From positions 682,001 through 746,000 of the forward strand of contig JANQRY010000008.1 in assembly GCA_028284345.1 (NCBI GenBank): DNA of 64,000 nucleotides. The letters run 5' to 3'. Positions 1 through 8,406 of the stretch are shown here, in pieces. Below the pieces are notes generated by a model. The model had not been told where the DNA came from. It made no database searches and saw nothing but the letters and a program-made list of their open reading frames with translations. The DNA is from Hyphococcus sp. (GTDB taxonomy: Bacteria; Pseudomonadota; Alphaproteobacteria; Caulobacterales; Parvularculaceae). How positions within the stretch are numbered: the first letter of the stretch is position 1; each line of letters opens with the position of its first letter. The translations under genes and the position numbers were made by a program.

Positions 1-516
1 AAACGTTTCGCCAAGATCGGCGGCGAGATGGTGTCCCTGGCGGTCGTTGAAAACTGCGCGTCGGCGGTCTGGCCGGACAATCTGCACGCCGCGGCGATCC
101 TGCCGGACCCGAAGAAGGGCGAACAGATTATTCTTGTTACGGATTGCCAGGAAGCGCCGCGGGGCGTGCTGCTCGCCTGGGCGCAAGGGCACGGCGTTGC
201 GGAACTCGCCGTGCCGAAAAAAATCGTCTCGGTCGAAACCATCCCCGTCCTTGGCACCGGCAAGATCGACTATCTGAAAGTGAAAACCCTCGCCGAAGAG
301 GCGCTCATTGCGCGCGAAGCGGAAGCCGCGGCCGCGCCGGCGCCGGAACTCACCAAAAAAGAGCTGAAACAAAAGGCCGCGGCGGAACGGGCCGAGAAAA
401 AGCGCCTTGAGAAAGAAGCCAAGGCGGCGGCGAAAGCGGAAAACGCCGCGGAGACAACGCCGGCGCAGCCGGAAGTTTCCAACGACAATGTGGAACGAAA
501 AGACGCGGCGGAATAA
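1..516 (+). CDS. aas: Acyl-[ACP]/phospholipid acyltransferase-ligase (Aas-type), C-terminal part, cut by window edge
   Basis: The reading frame is open from base 1, so the gene begins outside the window. The visible 171 residues are the C-terminal lid domain of an AMP-forming acyl-activating enzyme. They include KRFAKIGGEMVSL near the start and the LGTGKIDY core motif, whose lysine is catalytic in this superfamily. The GGEMVSL wording is typical of the bifunctional Aas enzyme, which re-acylates lysophospholipid through acyl-ACP; the acyltransferase half would lie upstream and cannot be checked here. The last 70 residues are a Lys/Ala/Glu-rich tail that is unusual for the family. It converges tail-to-tail with hemY. 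The AMP-ligase call is firm; the Aas assignment is probable. Confidence 0.7.
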   Translation, partial: KRFAKIGGEMVSLAVVENCASAVWPDNLHAAAILPDPKKGEQIILVTDCQEAPRGVLLAWAQGHGVAELAVPKKIVSVETIPVLGTGKIDYLKVKTLAEEALIAREAEAAAAPAPELTKKELKQKAAAERAEKKRLEKEAKAAAKAENAAETTPAQPEVSNDNVERKDAAE

Positions 517-517
517 A

Positions 518-2041
518 TTACGGCGTTAGTCGCGCCGCGGCGGCGGCGCGTTCGCCGTCTTCATCACTTTCAATCCTGTGTTCTTCGCCTTCGTCGCGCG
601 CGGCGGGCGCCGGTTCATCGGGCATTTCCTCCGGCTCGCTTGCCGCGGCGGCGGGTTCATCCGCCGGTTCAACATCCGGCTCCACATCCGGCGCCGCCGC
701 GACGGGCGGTGCGATCAGGAGGCGCAGTTCTTCTGCGGAAATCGCCTCGCCGGCGTCTTCCAGCGGCGGCGGGCTGAGGCGGCCATGCTCCATATATTCG
801 CGCACCAGCCGGACCCATCCGGCGCGGGTGAAATGAAAGGCGCCGTCGGCGCCGGGGCGCGGGTCGCGTGGCGCCGCGGCGGCGCGCTCAAGCCAGCCGC
901 GACCGGCTTCCTCGCCGTGAAGATGCGTCGCCGCGGTCGCCATCAGCGCATAGGCGTGGGCGTTGGGCGCCGCCGTCAACAGCGCTTCGAGTTTCGTCAT
1001 GGCGGCTTCATGATCGCCGACAAGATTGGCGGCGCGCGCCTCAAGGAGAGCCGCCTCGTCCGTATCCGGATTTTTCGCCGCCAGTTTCCTTAATTTCTCC
1101 GCGCGCTTTTCCGCCGATTCCTGCGCGTAGACCTTGTCGTACATTCTGATCAGCGCCGGGTGCGCGTCTTTCGCAAACGCGGCTTCAAGAATGTTTGCGG
1201 CCTTGCCGGTCTTGCCGTTTTCGCGGCTGAGGTCCGCGGCGAGGACGGCGGCCGGGGCGAAGGACGGCGCCAGTTTGAGCGCCGCCTCGGCTTCGGAAAG
1301 GGCAAGGGTTTTGTCGCCGGAAAGGCGCGCCGCGTCGGCGTCCGCGGCGTAGAGCGCGGCCGTTGCGCGATCAGCCTTTTCCGGGTCGATCAGTTTGTTG
1401 CGTTTGCCTTTGGCGATCGCCTCGCGCGTGTCGCCCCAGGCGCCGCGCTCTAGGCCGAGATCGACCACAGACTGAAACGCCCATCCGGCATTGGCGCGCA
1501 AGGCAAAGGCGCGCTCGGCATAGTCGCGCGCTTCGTCCTGGGCGCCGCGTTTGATGGCCTGGGCGTAAAGGCCTTTAAGGCCGAGAAACTCGGTCTCCGG
1601 CGCTTCCAGCATGGCCGAAAAACTCTGCGTCGCCGCGACCTCGTCGCCCGAAAGCTGCGCCGCCTGCGCCGACAAGAGGCGCGTTAGCGCCAGATTTTCA
1701 AGGTGCTTTTGCGCCACCTTGGCGTGATGGGACGCGTCGGCGGCGTCGCCGACGGCGACCGCCTCAAGGCCGCGGGTGAGCGCCGCGACGCCGCGCTCGC
1801 GTTTCGTTTCGGCGTCCTTCGCGCGGATCTTCGCCGGCAACGCTAGAACGTCCTTGATCTTGTGCGTTGCATAAACAGCGATGAAAAACACGAAAATCAG
1901 CACGCCGAGAATAAGCCATGACGGGCTGTCGAAACGGACGCCGAAAGCCTCGCCGCTGATGCGGCTGTCGAAGGTCATCAGCACCGTGATCGTTCCGGCG
2001 ATAAGAACAACCCATAAGAGAAAGATCAAAATCCGCGTCAT
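518..2041 (-). CDS. hemY: HemY-like TPR membrane protein
   Basis: This 507-residue inner-membrane protein starts with two transmembrane helices at about residues 4-24 and 41-60. A helical region with TPR-like repeats follows, and the C-terminus is acidic and Pro/Ala-rich from about residue 430. This is the layout of the HemY N-terminal family, usually encoded beside hemD and thought to help late tetrapyrrole synthesis; the biochemical role is not settled. Its ATG overlaps the stop of the Mic60-like gene upstream (ATGA, 2038-2041), so the two are probably translationally coupled in one leftward unit with hemD. Confidence 0.85.
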   Translation of the reverse strand: MTRILIFLLWVVLIAGTITVLMTFDSRISGEAFGVRFDSPSWLILGVLIFVFFIAVYATHKIKDVLALPAKIRAKDAETKRERGVAALTRGLEAVAVGDAADASHHAKVAQKHLENLALTRLLSAQAAQLSGDEVAATQSFSAMLEAPETEFLGLKGLYAQAIKRGAQDEARDYAERAFALRANAGWAFQSVVDLGLERGAWGDTREAIAKGKRNKLIDPEKADRATAALYAADADAARLSGDKTLALSEAEAALKLAPSFAPAAVLAADLSRENGKTGKAANILEAAFAKDAHPALIRMYDKVYAQESAEKRAEKLRKLAAKNPDTDEAALLEARAANLVGDHEAAMTKLEALLTAAPNAHAYALMATAATHLHGEEAGRGWLERAAAAPRDPRPGADGAFHFTRAGWVRLVREYMEHGRLSPPPLEDAGEAISAEELRLLIAPPVAAAPDVEPDVEPADEPAAAASEPEEMPDEPAPAARDEGEEHRIESDEDGERAAAAARLTP

Positions 2042-3519
2042 AAGGATTCCGGCCCCGCCGCCCGTTCGGCGAGGTCCGCGTTGAGCGAACGCAGCGCCGC
2101 GTCGATTTCAGCCCGCTGACGGGCGAGATCGACCCAGTCGCTCATGGCCTCCTGGGCCGCCGGCGGCAGGGCTTGAATTTCGTCAATGGCGCGGGAAAGC
2201 GCGCCCTTATCGACGGCGTCTTCGGCGCGCGAAATGACGGCGCCGGGCGCGTCGCCCGCCTGCGGCGCGGCCGGACGGATATTGAACAGGCCCGCGACGC
2301 GCGCGCCGTATCGCTCGACGACGCCGTTGGCGTTTTCGCGATTGGCGGTGGCGAGCCCTGCGCGCGCCGCGGCGTCAAACCCGCCCCGAATTTGCGTCAT
2401 CGTCGGGGCCCCGCCATCCGCATAGCGTTCAAGCAGCACGACCCCCATGGCGTCGGGGACGGCTTGCCTGAGCGTCGCCAGCTCGGCGGCGAAGGGCGCG
2501 CCCTCTTCCACCGCTTTCAGGATGCCGTTCAGCGCCACGGCACCGGCGGCCACCGGCGACTGCTTCGCGGCGTCTCGGAGCGCGTCATTTTGTGCGCTGA
2601 GATCGGCGATCTCGCTTTGCGCAGTCGCGAGGCGTGCGCGCGTTTCCAGCAGGGCGTCATTCGCTGACGCCAGTTCGCTTCGCGCGTCTTCGATCGCCGC
2701 CTCCAGCGCGCTCGCGCGACGACGCGCCTCTGCGAGCGCGGCTTCAAGGGACGCGATCCCGTCGGCGTCAGCAGCGACGGTCGCGGCCTCGCCATCGACG
2801 CCGTCGCCCGCATCGGCGACTCTTTCTTCGCCCGAGGGCGCGTCAACGACGTCGAGTCTCGGCTCATCCGGTATTTCATCTGTAGGCTGATTGTCGTTGG
2901 CTGCGTCGTCGCGAGCCGGCGGGGCGTCCTCAATGCTTTCCTCGCCCGTCGGCGCCGCGCCTTCGAGATCGAAACTTATCGCTGGCGGGATTTCTTCGCT
3001 CGCCGCTTCGACGTCCGGCGCGTCGCTTTCGATGTCGGCCGCCTCCTTGGCGGCGGTCTGCATGTCGGTATTGGCAATGGCGTCCGACGGTGTCGAAAGC
3101 GCGGCGATGTCGTCGGCAAAGGACGAGGCCTCTGACGGCGCCGGTGCACCGGGTTTGACGTCGGCCAGCGCCTCATTGGCGATTTTTGTATCGGGCTCCG
3201 CCGCGACCGCTTCCGTTTCAGGCGCGGCGGCGGGCGCTTGAACAGTGGTTTCGTCGACGACCGGTTCGGTCTTCAGGCCCGTTGTAAAATACCAGACGGC
3301 GCCGGCGGCGATGGCGACGACGACCATGCCGGCGAAGAACAGAACGCCCGGGCTGACAAAAGAAGGGCGCGCCGCCGGCTCGGTTTCGCTTGCTTCAGCG
3401 TCGTCGAAAGGTTCCGCGGCGGCGGCCGGTTCGTCGACGACGATCTCCGCATCGACCTCGGGGATGTCGTCCGCCGGCGTCGTGCTGTCGTCTTTTTTTT
3501 GATCGTCGTCGCCGGCCAT
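2038..3519 (-). CDS. Mitofilin/Mic60-like (COG4223) membrane protein
   Basis: The protein has 493 residues in four parts: a strongly acidic cytoplasmic N-terminus (1-55), one transmembrane helix (about 58-79), an acidic Ala/Pro-rich linker, and a coiled coil at about 251-320 before a helical C-terminal domain. Alphaproteobacterial homologues of mitochondrial Mic60 have this design and lie between hemD and hemY, as here. They are reported to shape the inner membrane and contact the outer membrane. The start follows a GGAAAAG ribosome-binding site. The family call rests on architecture and position, because the sequence itself is low-complexity over much of its length. Confidence 0.75.
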   Translation of the reverse strand: MAGDDDQKKDDSTTPADDIPEVDAEIVVDEPAAAAEPFDDAEASETEPAARPSFVSPGVLFFAGMVVVAIAAGAVWYFTTGLKTEPVVDETTVQAPAAAPETEAVAAEPDTKIANEALADVKPGAPAPSEASSFADDIAALSTPSDAIANTDMQTAAKEAADIESDAPDVEAASEEIPPAISFDLEGAAPTGEESIEDAPPARDDAANDNQPTDEIPDEPRLDVVDAPSGEERVADAGDGVDGEAATVAADADGIASLEAALAEARRRASALEAAIEDARSELASANDALLETRARLATAQSEIADLSAQNDALRDAAKQSPVAAGAVALNGILKAVEEGAPFAAELATLRQAVPDAMGVVLLERYADGGAPTMTQIRGGFDAAARAGLATANRENANGVVERYGARVAGLFNIRPAAPQAGDAPGAVISRAEDAVDKGALSRAIDEIQALPPAAQEAMSDWVDLARQRAEIDAALRSLNADLAERAAGPESL

Positions 3520-3570
3520 AAAACTTTTCCGCCTGTCCCGCGTCTTAGTTAAGCGCGCGCGCCGCGCCTC

Positions 3571-4278
3571 TCAAGCGCGGGCAGTCATTAAGGCGATCAT
3601 GGCGGCGGCGTTTCGTTCGCTCGCCGTGTCGATCACGCGCCATTGTGCGCGTTTTGCGACGTCGGCGACGGCGTCGCTGAGACAAACGGCGCGACATCGC
3701 GTCAGGGCCTCGGCAAGGCCCGCCGCGTCAACCAGCTTGAGAAAAAGCTGCGCCGTGCGCGGTGAAAAAAAAGCCGCGGCGAGGGCTCGGCCGCTTCCCA
3801 GCGCCGATCGGGCCTCGGCCGGGAGGTCTGTCGCCTCGGCCGTTTCATAGGCGACGATGCGCCGCGCGCCGAGGCCGCGCTCTTTTAACGCCGCAATCAG
3901 GTCGCCGGCCCGGCGGGCGCCGGCCACATGGACGATCGGTCCGGAAACCGCGCCGGCGTTGTCGGCGATGAGGTTGGCGAGGGACTCAACGTCGCCGCCG
4001 GCTGCGTGAACGGTGGCAAAGCCGGCGTCGCCCGCCGCTGCGGCTGTTGCTTCGCCGACGCAGAAGGCAGCGAGGTTTCGAACCCGGCTCGCCCCGGCGA
4101 AGGCGCGAACGCCGTTTGCGGAGGTAAAGGCCAGCGCGCCGGCGTCGCCCGGCGCTTCCCAGTCCTTGTGAAACCGAACCGTCATCAGCGGCGCGACCAC
4201 CGGGTCGAGACCGGCCTTGCGGCAATCCTCCGCAAACTGGTCGGCGTCCGGCTGCGGCCGCGTGATCAGCACTTTCAT
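3571..4278 (-). CDS. hemD: Uroporphyrinogen-III synthase
   Basis: The 235-residue protein begins [13 protein letters not shown], the typical HemD start, and has the usual length and two-lobed organisation. It closes and inverts ring D of hydroxymethylbilane to give uroporphyrinogen III for haem. A GGAG ribosome-binding site precedes the ATG. It is divergent from tsaD, and the Mic60-like and hemY genes follow it. In many alphaproteobacteria hemC sits between tsaD and hemD; here the 120-bp gap is too small for it, so hemC must be elsewhere. HemD sequences diverge strongly, so position supports the call as much as sequence. Confidence 0.85.
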   Translation of the reverse strand: MKVLITRPQPDADQFAEDCRKAGLDPVVAPLMTVRFHKDWEAPGDAGALAFTSANGVRAFAGASRVRNLAAFCVGEATAAAAGDAGFATVHAAGGDVESLANLIADNAGAVSGPIVHVAGARRAGDLIAALKERGLGARRIVAYETAEATDLPAEARSALGSGRALAAAFFSPRTAQLFLKLVDAAGLAEALTRCRAVCLSDAVADVAKRAQWRVIDTASERNAAAMIALMTARA

Positions 4279-4413
4279 GGCGCGATCTCCGCTTTTGCGG
4301 GCCCAAACACAAGGGGCGAAAAATACTGTTTCGAAATCGGAATGGTTGCTCCCGCGGTTGGTTCCATCATTTCAGCCTTGCCATGGCGCAGTCTTTCGAT
4401 GTCAAAGCCCCTG

Positions 4414-5562
4414 ATGGCGGAGACGCATACGCATAAACCGAACGGCGGCCCGGCGGTCGCCGGCGCTGTCGTCCTCGGCGTCGAGACGAGTTGCGACGAT
4501 ACCGCGGCCGCGCTTGTCCGTCGACGCCCCGACGGCTCGGCCGAGATCCTGTCGAATGCGGTCTGGACCGATCATGACGATCACGCGGCCTTTGGCGGGG
4601 TCGTGCCGGAGATCGCCGCGCGCAGTCATGTGGAGCGGCTCGATCATGTGATCGCCCGCGCGCTCGATGAAGCGGGTATGGCCGTCGCCGATATCGACGC
4701 CGTCGCTGCGACCGCGGGGCCTGGGCTGATCGGCGGCGTTATGGTCGGTCTTACCGCCGGCAAGGCGATTGCGATGGCCGGCGCCGTCCCGCTGATTCCG
4801 GTCAATCATCTGGAGGGCCACGCCCTCACAGTTCGGATGACGGACCGAGCTCAGTTCCCGTTTCTGCTGCTCCTCATTTCCGGCGGCCATACCCAGCTCC
4901 TGTGGGTTCGCGGCCTGGGCGATTATCGGCGTCTTGGCGCCACCATCGACGACGCGGCCGGGGAGGCGTTCGACAAAACCGCGAAACTGCTGGGGCTGGG
5001 CCAGCCCGGTGGTCCGCGGGTCGAATCGGCGGCCACGGGCGGGCGGGCCGACCGGTATGACCTTCCTGAACCCCTGAAAACAAGGGCCGGCTGCGATTTT
5101 TCGTTTTCCGGCCTCAAGACGGCGGTGCGCGAAATTGCTGAGCGTATGGCTGATGAGACGGGCCGTATGGCCGGTCAGGACGTCGCCGATCTTGCGGCGT
5201 CGTTTCAGCATGCGGCGGCGAGACATTTGGCGCAGCGGACCGGGAATGCGATGGATGCGGCGAGCGTCGAGGACGGCGCGGGACGACTGGTCGTCGCCGG
5301 CGGCGTCGCCGCCAACTGCGCCATCAAGTCGATGTTAAGTTCGTTATGTGAATGTAAAGGTTGGCGGCTGATCGCGCCGCCGGCGAAATACTGCACCGAC
5401 AATGCGGCGATGATCGCCTGGGCCGGGGCCGAGCGCCTCGCCGCCGGTATGGCCCCGGATTTCGACGATGCGCTGGCGTTCGCCCCCCGGGCCCGCTGGC
5501 CGCTGGCGCCGCCGCCCGAGGGCCGCGCCATTGGCGGCGGCCGCAAGGGCCCGAAAGCTTAG
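4414..5562 (+). CDS. tsaD: tRNA N6-adenosine threonylcarbamoyltransferase TsaD
   Basis: TsaD transfers threonylcarbamoyl to A37 of ANN-decoding tRNAs, together with TsaB and TsaE. The protein starts with an ASKHA fold signature, [16 protein letters not shown]. It has the metal-binding NHLEGH motif at about residues 131-136, the LISGGHTQL loop at about 155-163, and [10 protein letters not shown] near the C-terminus. The frame is open back to 3928, but the family starts shortly before VLGVETS. ATG 4414 gives 382 residues; ATG 4399 is also possible. Neither start has a clear ribosome-binding site. It diverges from hemD and ends at a strong hairpin. Confidence 0.93.
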   Translation: MAETHTHKPNGGPAVAGAVVLGVETSCDDTAAALVRRRPDGSAEILSNAVWTDHDDHAAFGGVVPEIAARSHVERLDHVIARALDEAGMAVADIDAVAATAGPGLIGGVMVGLTAGKAIAMAGAVPLIPVNHLEGHALTVRMTDRAQFPFLLLLISGGHTQLLWVRGLGDYRRLGATIDDAAGEAFDKTAKLLGLGQPGGPRVESAATGGRADRYDLPEPLKTRAGCDFSFSGLKTAVREIAERMADETGRMAGQDVADLAASFQHAAARHLAQRTGNAMDAASVEDGAGRLVVAGGVAANCAIKSMLSSLCECKGWRLIAPPAKYCTDNAAMIAWAGAERLAAGMAPDFDDALAFAPRARWPLAPPPEGRAIGGGRKGPKA

Positions 5563-5587
5563 AAAAAGCGGTTCTCCCGGCAAAATA

Positions 5588-5622
5588 AAAGCGCGGAAGC
5601 CAGGGTGAAGCTTCCGCGCTTT
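5588..5622. terminator. Bidirectional intrinsic terminator between tsaD and the small membrane protein gene
   Basis: A perfect 13-bp stem (AAAGCGCGGAAGC, 5588-5600, with its complement at 5610-5622) encloses a 9-nt loop. On the minus strand it is followed by TTTTATTTTG, a good U-tract, so it should end the leftward 39-residue gene. On the plus strand it follows the tsaD stop by 25 nt with only a short T-run, so termination there may be weaker. Confidence 0.8.
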
Positions 5623-5703
5623 CTGAACCGTCGCGGCGTTAGGGAGGTCATGTCCATGCAGGGGGGCGGGACAGACGCCGCGACGGCGGGATGTAACAGG
5701 GCC

Positions 5704-5823
5704 TTAGGCGACGACGCCGCGGGTGGCGAAGTCGGCCGCGATGTAAAGCGCGGCGCCCAGGATAGCGGTCAGCGACAGGGTCGCTAAAAGCTGAACGGCG
5801 GTGTCTTTGAAAGACGTAAACAT
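5704..5823 (-). CDS. 39-residue single-pass membrane peptide
   Basis: A short frame encodes a 39-residue peptide starting MFTSFKDTAVQLLATLSLTA and ending RGVVA. The middle (about residues 9-30) is one hydrophobic helix with a single lysine before it. The ATG has a good GAGGA ribosome-binding site 8 nt upstream. A TTGACA-N17-TATCTA promoter lies about 75 nt before it, and a strong terminator follows the stop. Signals for transcription, translation and termination are thus all present for a frame too short for standard gene calling. I do not recognise the family. It could be a small membrane regulator or subunit, but no partner is evident. Confidence 0.6.
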   Translation of the reverse strand: MFTSFKDTAVQLLATLSLTAILGAALYIAADFATRGVVA

Positions 5824-5904
5824 GACGGCGGTCCTCATTCTGATCTCGGGTTTGTTTTGCTTTTGGCGCCGGCCGGAGGCGTTTCCCCAACCAGCGCAGG
5901 ATCG

Positions 5905-5933
5905 TAGATAGGCGAATATTGAACTGTTGTCAA
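5905..5933 (-). promoter_or_regulatory. Sigma70-type promoter for the 39-residue peptide gene
   Basis: On the minus strand there is a perfect -35 box TTGACA (5928-5933), a 17-nt spacer and TATCTA (5905-5910) as -10. It points at the peptide gene starting at 5823, leaving a 5' leader of about 75 nt. The -10 is a moderate match. The rest of 5934-6095 is A+T-rich with no gene that I can support. Confidence 0.5.
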
Positions 5934-6095
5934 TGAACGAAAACGTAAATATTCATTTTTCGCTTCGACTTATTCTGATATCCGTATTAGCGCCGCTGAT
6001 CTTATAGAAATCAATAGGTTAACGCCAAACGGCCGGCTTTGGCGAGACGCATTTTTGGCAGAATATAGCAATTCTTTGCAGGAAGAGGCCAGATT

Positions 6096-6725
6096 TTACT
6101 GCTTTTTATGCGGATGGCGCGCGGCGCGACACTTTAATCCGTCCAGCGCGAGTTCCACAACGGCGTCCAGCTCTTCTTCGATATCGCTATACTCGCCCTC
6201 ATGGATGACCGTCGGGCCGGTGAAGCGGAACACTGTGTCCTGAAGAATCCTGGCCATCCTCACCGGGTCGCCGACAAAGAAATCGCCTTTTTCCTCGCCT
6301 TCCGCCAGGCTTTCCGCGATCACCAGCCCTTCGGCGCTTTCCCATTCGATGGCGAGTTTCGGCCGCTCGAGAATAAGGACGCCGGAAAGCTCATAGGCCT
6401 TCGGGTTGTTGTGAAAGCGGTCATAGGCGACGCGGAATTTGTGCCGGAAACAGCGGCGTATCTTTTCCGCCGGCGTCAGCGCCGTATCGGCGACGATAGC
6501 GCGCAGGGCGTCGATGGTTTCCCGGCGCAGCACCCGCACGAAGGTTTCGGCGATATCGAGCTTGGACGGGAAATAGCGATAGAGGTTGCCCGTCGACATA
6601 TTGCAGTCGTCGGCAATCTCCGACATGGTCGTTTTCTTGAAGCCGTAATGCAAGAAACGACGACTGGCGGCGTCCAGAATTTGTTTCGCGGTATTGTCGA
6701 GCGTTTCCAGCGGCATGGGCCCCAC
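6096..6725 (-). CDS. TetR/AcrR family transcriptional regulator
   Basis: The 209-residue protein has a TetR-type N-terminal DNA-binding domain. The helix-turn-helix spans about residues 33-52 (TTMSEIADDCNMSTGNLYRYF), followed by a helical ligand/dimer domain. The C-terminal domain resembles the TetR_C group that ends in an acidic helix and a basic tail. It lies between the tsaD/peptide pair and gpsA, divergent from gpsA, and has no obvious neighbouring target such as an efflux pump. The 83-bp divergent region is A+T-rich near 6750-6775 and may carry its own promoter and operator, but I see no clear palindrome. The ligand is unknown. Confidence 0.85.
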   Translation of the reverse strand: MGPMPLETLDNTAKQILDAASRRFLHYGFKKTTMSEIADDCNMSTGNLYRYFPSKLDIAETFVRVLRRETIDALRAIVADTALTPAEKIRRCFRHKFRVAYDRFHNNPKAYELSGVLILERPKLAIEWESAEGLVIAESLAEGEEKGDFFVGDPVRMARILQDTVFRFTGPTVIHEGEYSDIEEELDAVVELALDGLKCRAARHPHKKQ

Positions 6726-6808
6726 TTTTTTGTTTTGTCGGGTATGGCCTGAATAATATATAGATCGTTAAATCATCACTAGGCAAGCGCCCGCTGGAAG
6801 CCCCCATT

Positions 6809-7819
6809 ATGGATCAGTCTGTTCCGTTCGATTCGATCATGGTTGTCGGCGCCGGCGCCTGGGGCACGGCGCTCGCCAACCTCGTTGCCCGCAACGGTGT
6901 CGAGACGCGATTGTGGGCGCGCGAGGCGGACGTTGTTTGCGCCATTGAGCAGGAACGCCAAAACTCGATTTTTCTCCCGGGCGTCGCCCTCGACGCGCGG
7001 TTGAAGGCGACGGCGGACCTCTCGGCGGTCGCCGAGGCGGATGCGGTGCTACTCGTCGTTCCGGCGCAATTTAACCGCGCCATTTTCGGCGAGCTGCGCC
7101 ATTTCGCCGAGGAAACGACGCCGGTCGCCCTTTGCGCAAAGGGTATCGAAACCGAGAGCGGGCTGTTGATGACGGAAGTGCTGGCGGAAGTCTGGCCGGA
7201 GGCGCGGCCGGCCGTGTTGTCGGGCCCGAGTTTCGCCATCGACGTGGCCCGGGGCTTGCCGACGGCGGTAACGCTCGCCTGCGGCGACGCCGCCCTCGGC
7301 GCGCACTGGGCGGCGAGCCTCGGCGCCCCGCATTTCCGGCCTTATCTGTCGCATGATCTCATCGGCGCGGAACTCGGCGGCGCGGTGAAGAACGTCCTCG
7401 CCATCGCCGCCGGCGTCGCTGACGGGCGCGGTCTCGGCGAAAGCGCGCGGGCGGCGGTGATCGCGCGGGGCTTTGCGGAGTTTCAGCGCCTCGGCGTGGC
7501 GCTGGGGGCCGAGGCGCAGACCATGGCCGGCCTTTCCGGTCTCGGCGATCTCATCCTCACGGCGTCGTCGGAAAAGTCCCGCAACATGTCCCTCGGCGTC
7601 GCCCTCGGGCGCGGCGCGGCGCTGCGCGCGATCATGCAGGACCGAAACTCCGTTGCCGAAGGGGTCGCCACGGCGCCGGCGATTGTCGCGCTGGCGGAAA
7701 AGGCGGGCGTTGAGACGCCCATCATCAACGCCGTTGCAGCGTTGCTCGCCGGCGAAAAAACCGTCGATGAGTTGATCAAGGAACTGCTGGCGCGTCCGCT
7801 AACAACGGAAACGGTTTAG
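6809..7819 (+). CDS. gpsA: Glycerol-3-phosphate dehydrogenase [NAD(P)+]
   Basis: GpsA reduces dihydroxyacetone phosphate to sn-glycerol 3-phosphate for phospholipid synthesis in the cytoplasm. The 336-residue protein has the Rossmann motif VVGAGAWGTALA at about residues 12-23, the SGPSFA motif near 137-142, and the catalytic lysine in GGAVKNVLAIAAG at about residue 194. The length is normal for the family. GGAAG upstream is a plausible ribosome-binding site. tsaD and gpsA are commonly adjacent in alphaproteobacteria; here a TetR gene and a peptide gene lie between them. Confidence 0.95.
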   Translation: MDQSVPFDSIMVVGAGAWGTALANLVARNGVETRLWAREADVVCAIEQERQNSIFLPGVALDARLKATADLSAVAEADAVLLVVPAQFNRAIFGELRHFAEETTPVALCAKGIETESGLLMTEVLAEVWPEARPAVLSGPSFAIDVARGLPTAVTLACGDAALGAHWAASLGAPHFRPYLSHDLIGAELGGAVKNVLAIAAGVADGRGLGESARAAVIARGFAEFQRLGVALGAEAQTMAGLSGLGDLILTASSEKSRNMSLGVALGRGAALRAIMQDRNSVAEGVATAPAIVALAEKAGVETPIINAVAALLAGEKTVDELIKELLARPLTTETV

Positions 7820-7832
7820 CGCCAGACGCGAC

Positions 7833-8231
7833 TTACGACCGCTTGCGCTTGTAGGACTTGCAGCTTGCTTCGTATGGCCGTGAATGGAGGCGCGCTTCCC
7901 AGCCCGCGGTCCATGCGTCGCCGCCATTGACGCCGGCGCGCGCGCGGCATTGTTCAAACCCCGTGCGATAGTCCGACGACAGGACGGACGTTGCTGCGGC
8001 GAGGGAGAACGCCTTGTCGTAGCATTCGCAGACGAGATCGGGCGCTTCGGTTGACGCAAAGGTGATGGGTTTCAGATCCGCATGGGTTTCGATCGGCACC
8101 GCCTCGATCGGCCGGTCGCCCGTTCGCTTCGCGCCGGTGACGCTCGTATTGGCGACGGCGTAAACCGCGACGGCGATGACCACCAGCGCCAGCACGCCCC
8201 CGAACAGCGCCTCGATCTGCAGATTCCGCAT
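7833..8231 (-). CDS. Unrecognised single-pass membrane protein with four C-terminal cysteines
   Basis: This is a 132-residue protein of unknown family. One transmembrane helix lies at about residues 9-28. A soluble domain with four cysteines (VCEC, EQC, ASC) follows and ends in a basic tail, KSYKRKRS. If the N-terminus is inside, the cysteines face the periplasm and could form disulfides. I chose ATG 8231 (MRNLQIEALFGG) over an ATG 24 nt upstream because GGGGAAAG lies just before it. The divergent upstream region holds an exact CtrA box at 8311-8325, so cell-cycle control is a testable idea. I do not recognise the domain. Confidence 0.65.
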   Translation of the reverse strand: MRNLQIEALFGGVLALVVIAVAVYAVANTSVTGAKRTGDRPIEAVPIETHADLKPITFASTEAPDLVCECYDKAFSLAAATSVLSSDYRTGFEQCRARAGVNGGDAWTAGWEARLHSRPYEASCKSYKRKRS

Positions 8232-8286
8232 GGTTCTTTCCCCTGATGCAACCATCCCGCACGCCCGCGACTCGGGCGGAACAGCG

Positions 8287-8325
8287 TTAACCCTACCCCG
8301 AAGCGGGGCCTTAAAAAAGGGTTAA
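8287..8325. promoter_or_regulatory. CtrA-type box within a nested inverted repeat
   Basis: TTAA-N7-TTAA (8311-8314 and 8322-8325) is an exact match to the CtrA consensus. The downstream half, AGGGTTAA (8318-8325), also pairs with TTAACCCT at 8287-8294. Between them is a smaller hairpin, CCCCG-aag-CGGGG (8296-8308). The site lies about 80 bp from both divergent starts (8231 leftward, 8407 rightward), so either gene could be the target. Confidence 0.5.
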
Positions 8326-8406
8326 TCGGAGCCCCCGGCCTCTGCCAAAGCCGCTTGACTGCCGGCGCGCGCCGCCCATCATCGTTGCGCAAAGGGCGCA
8401 TTCGCC

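Noticed and set aside
3928..4413. N-terminal extension of the tsaD frame
   Set aside because: It runs antisense through hemD, is not TsaD-like, and the family begins just before VLGVETS.
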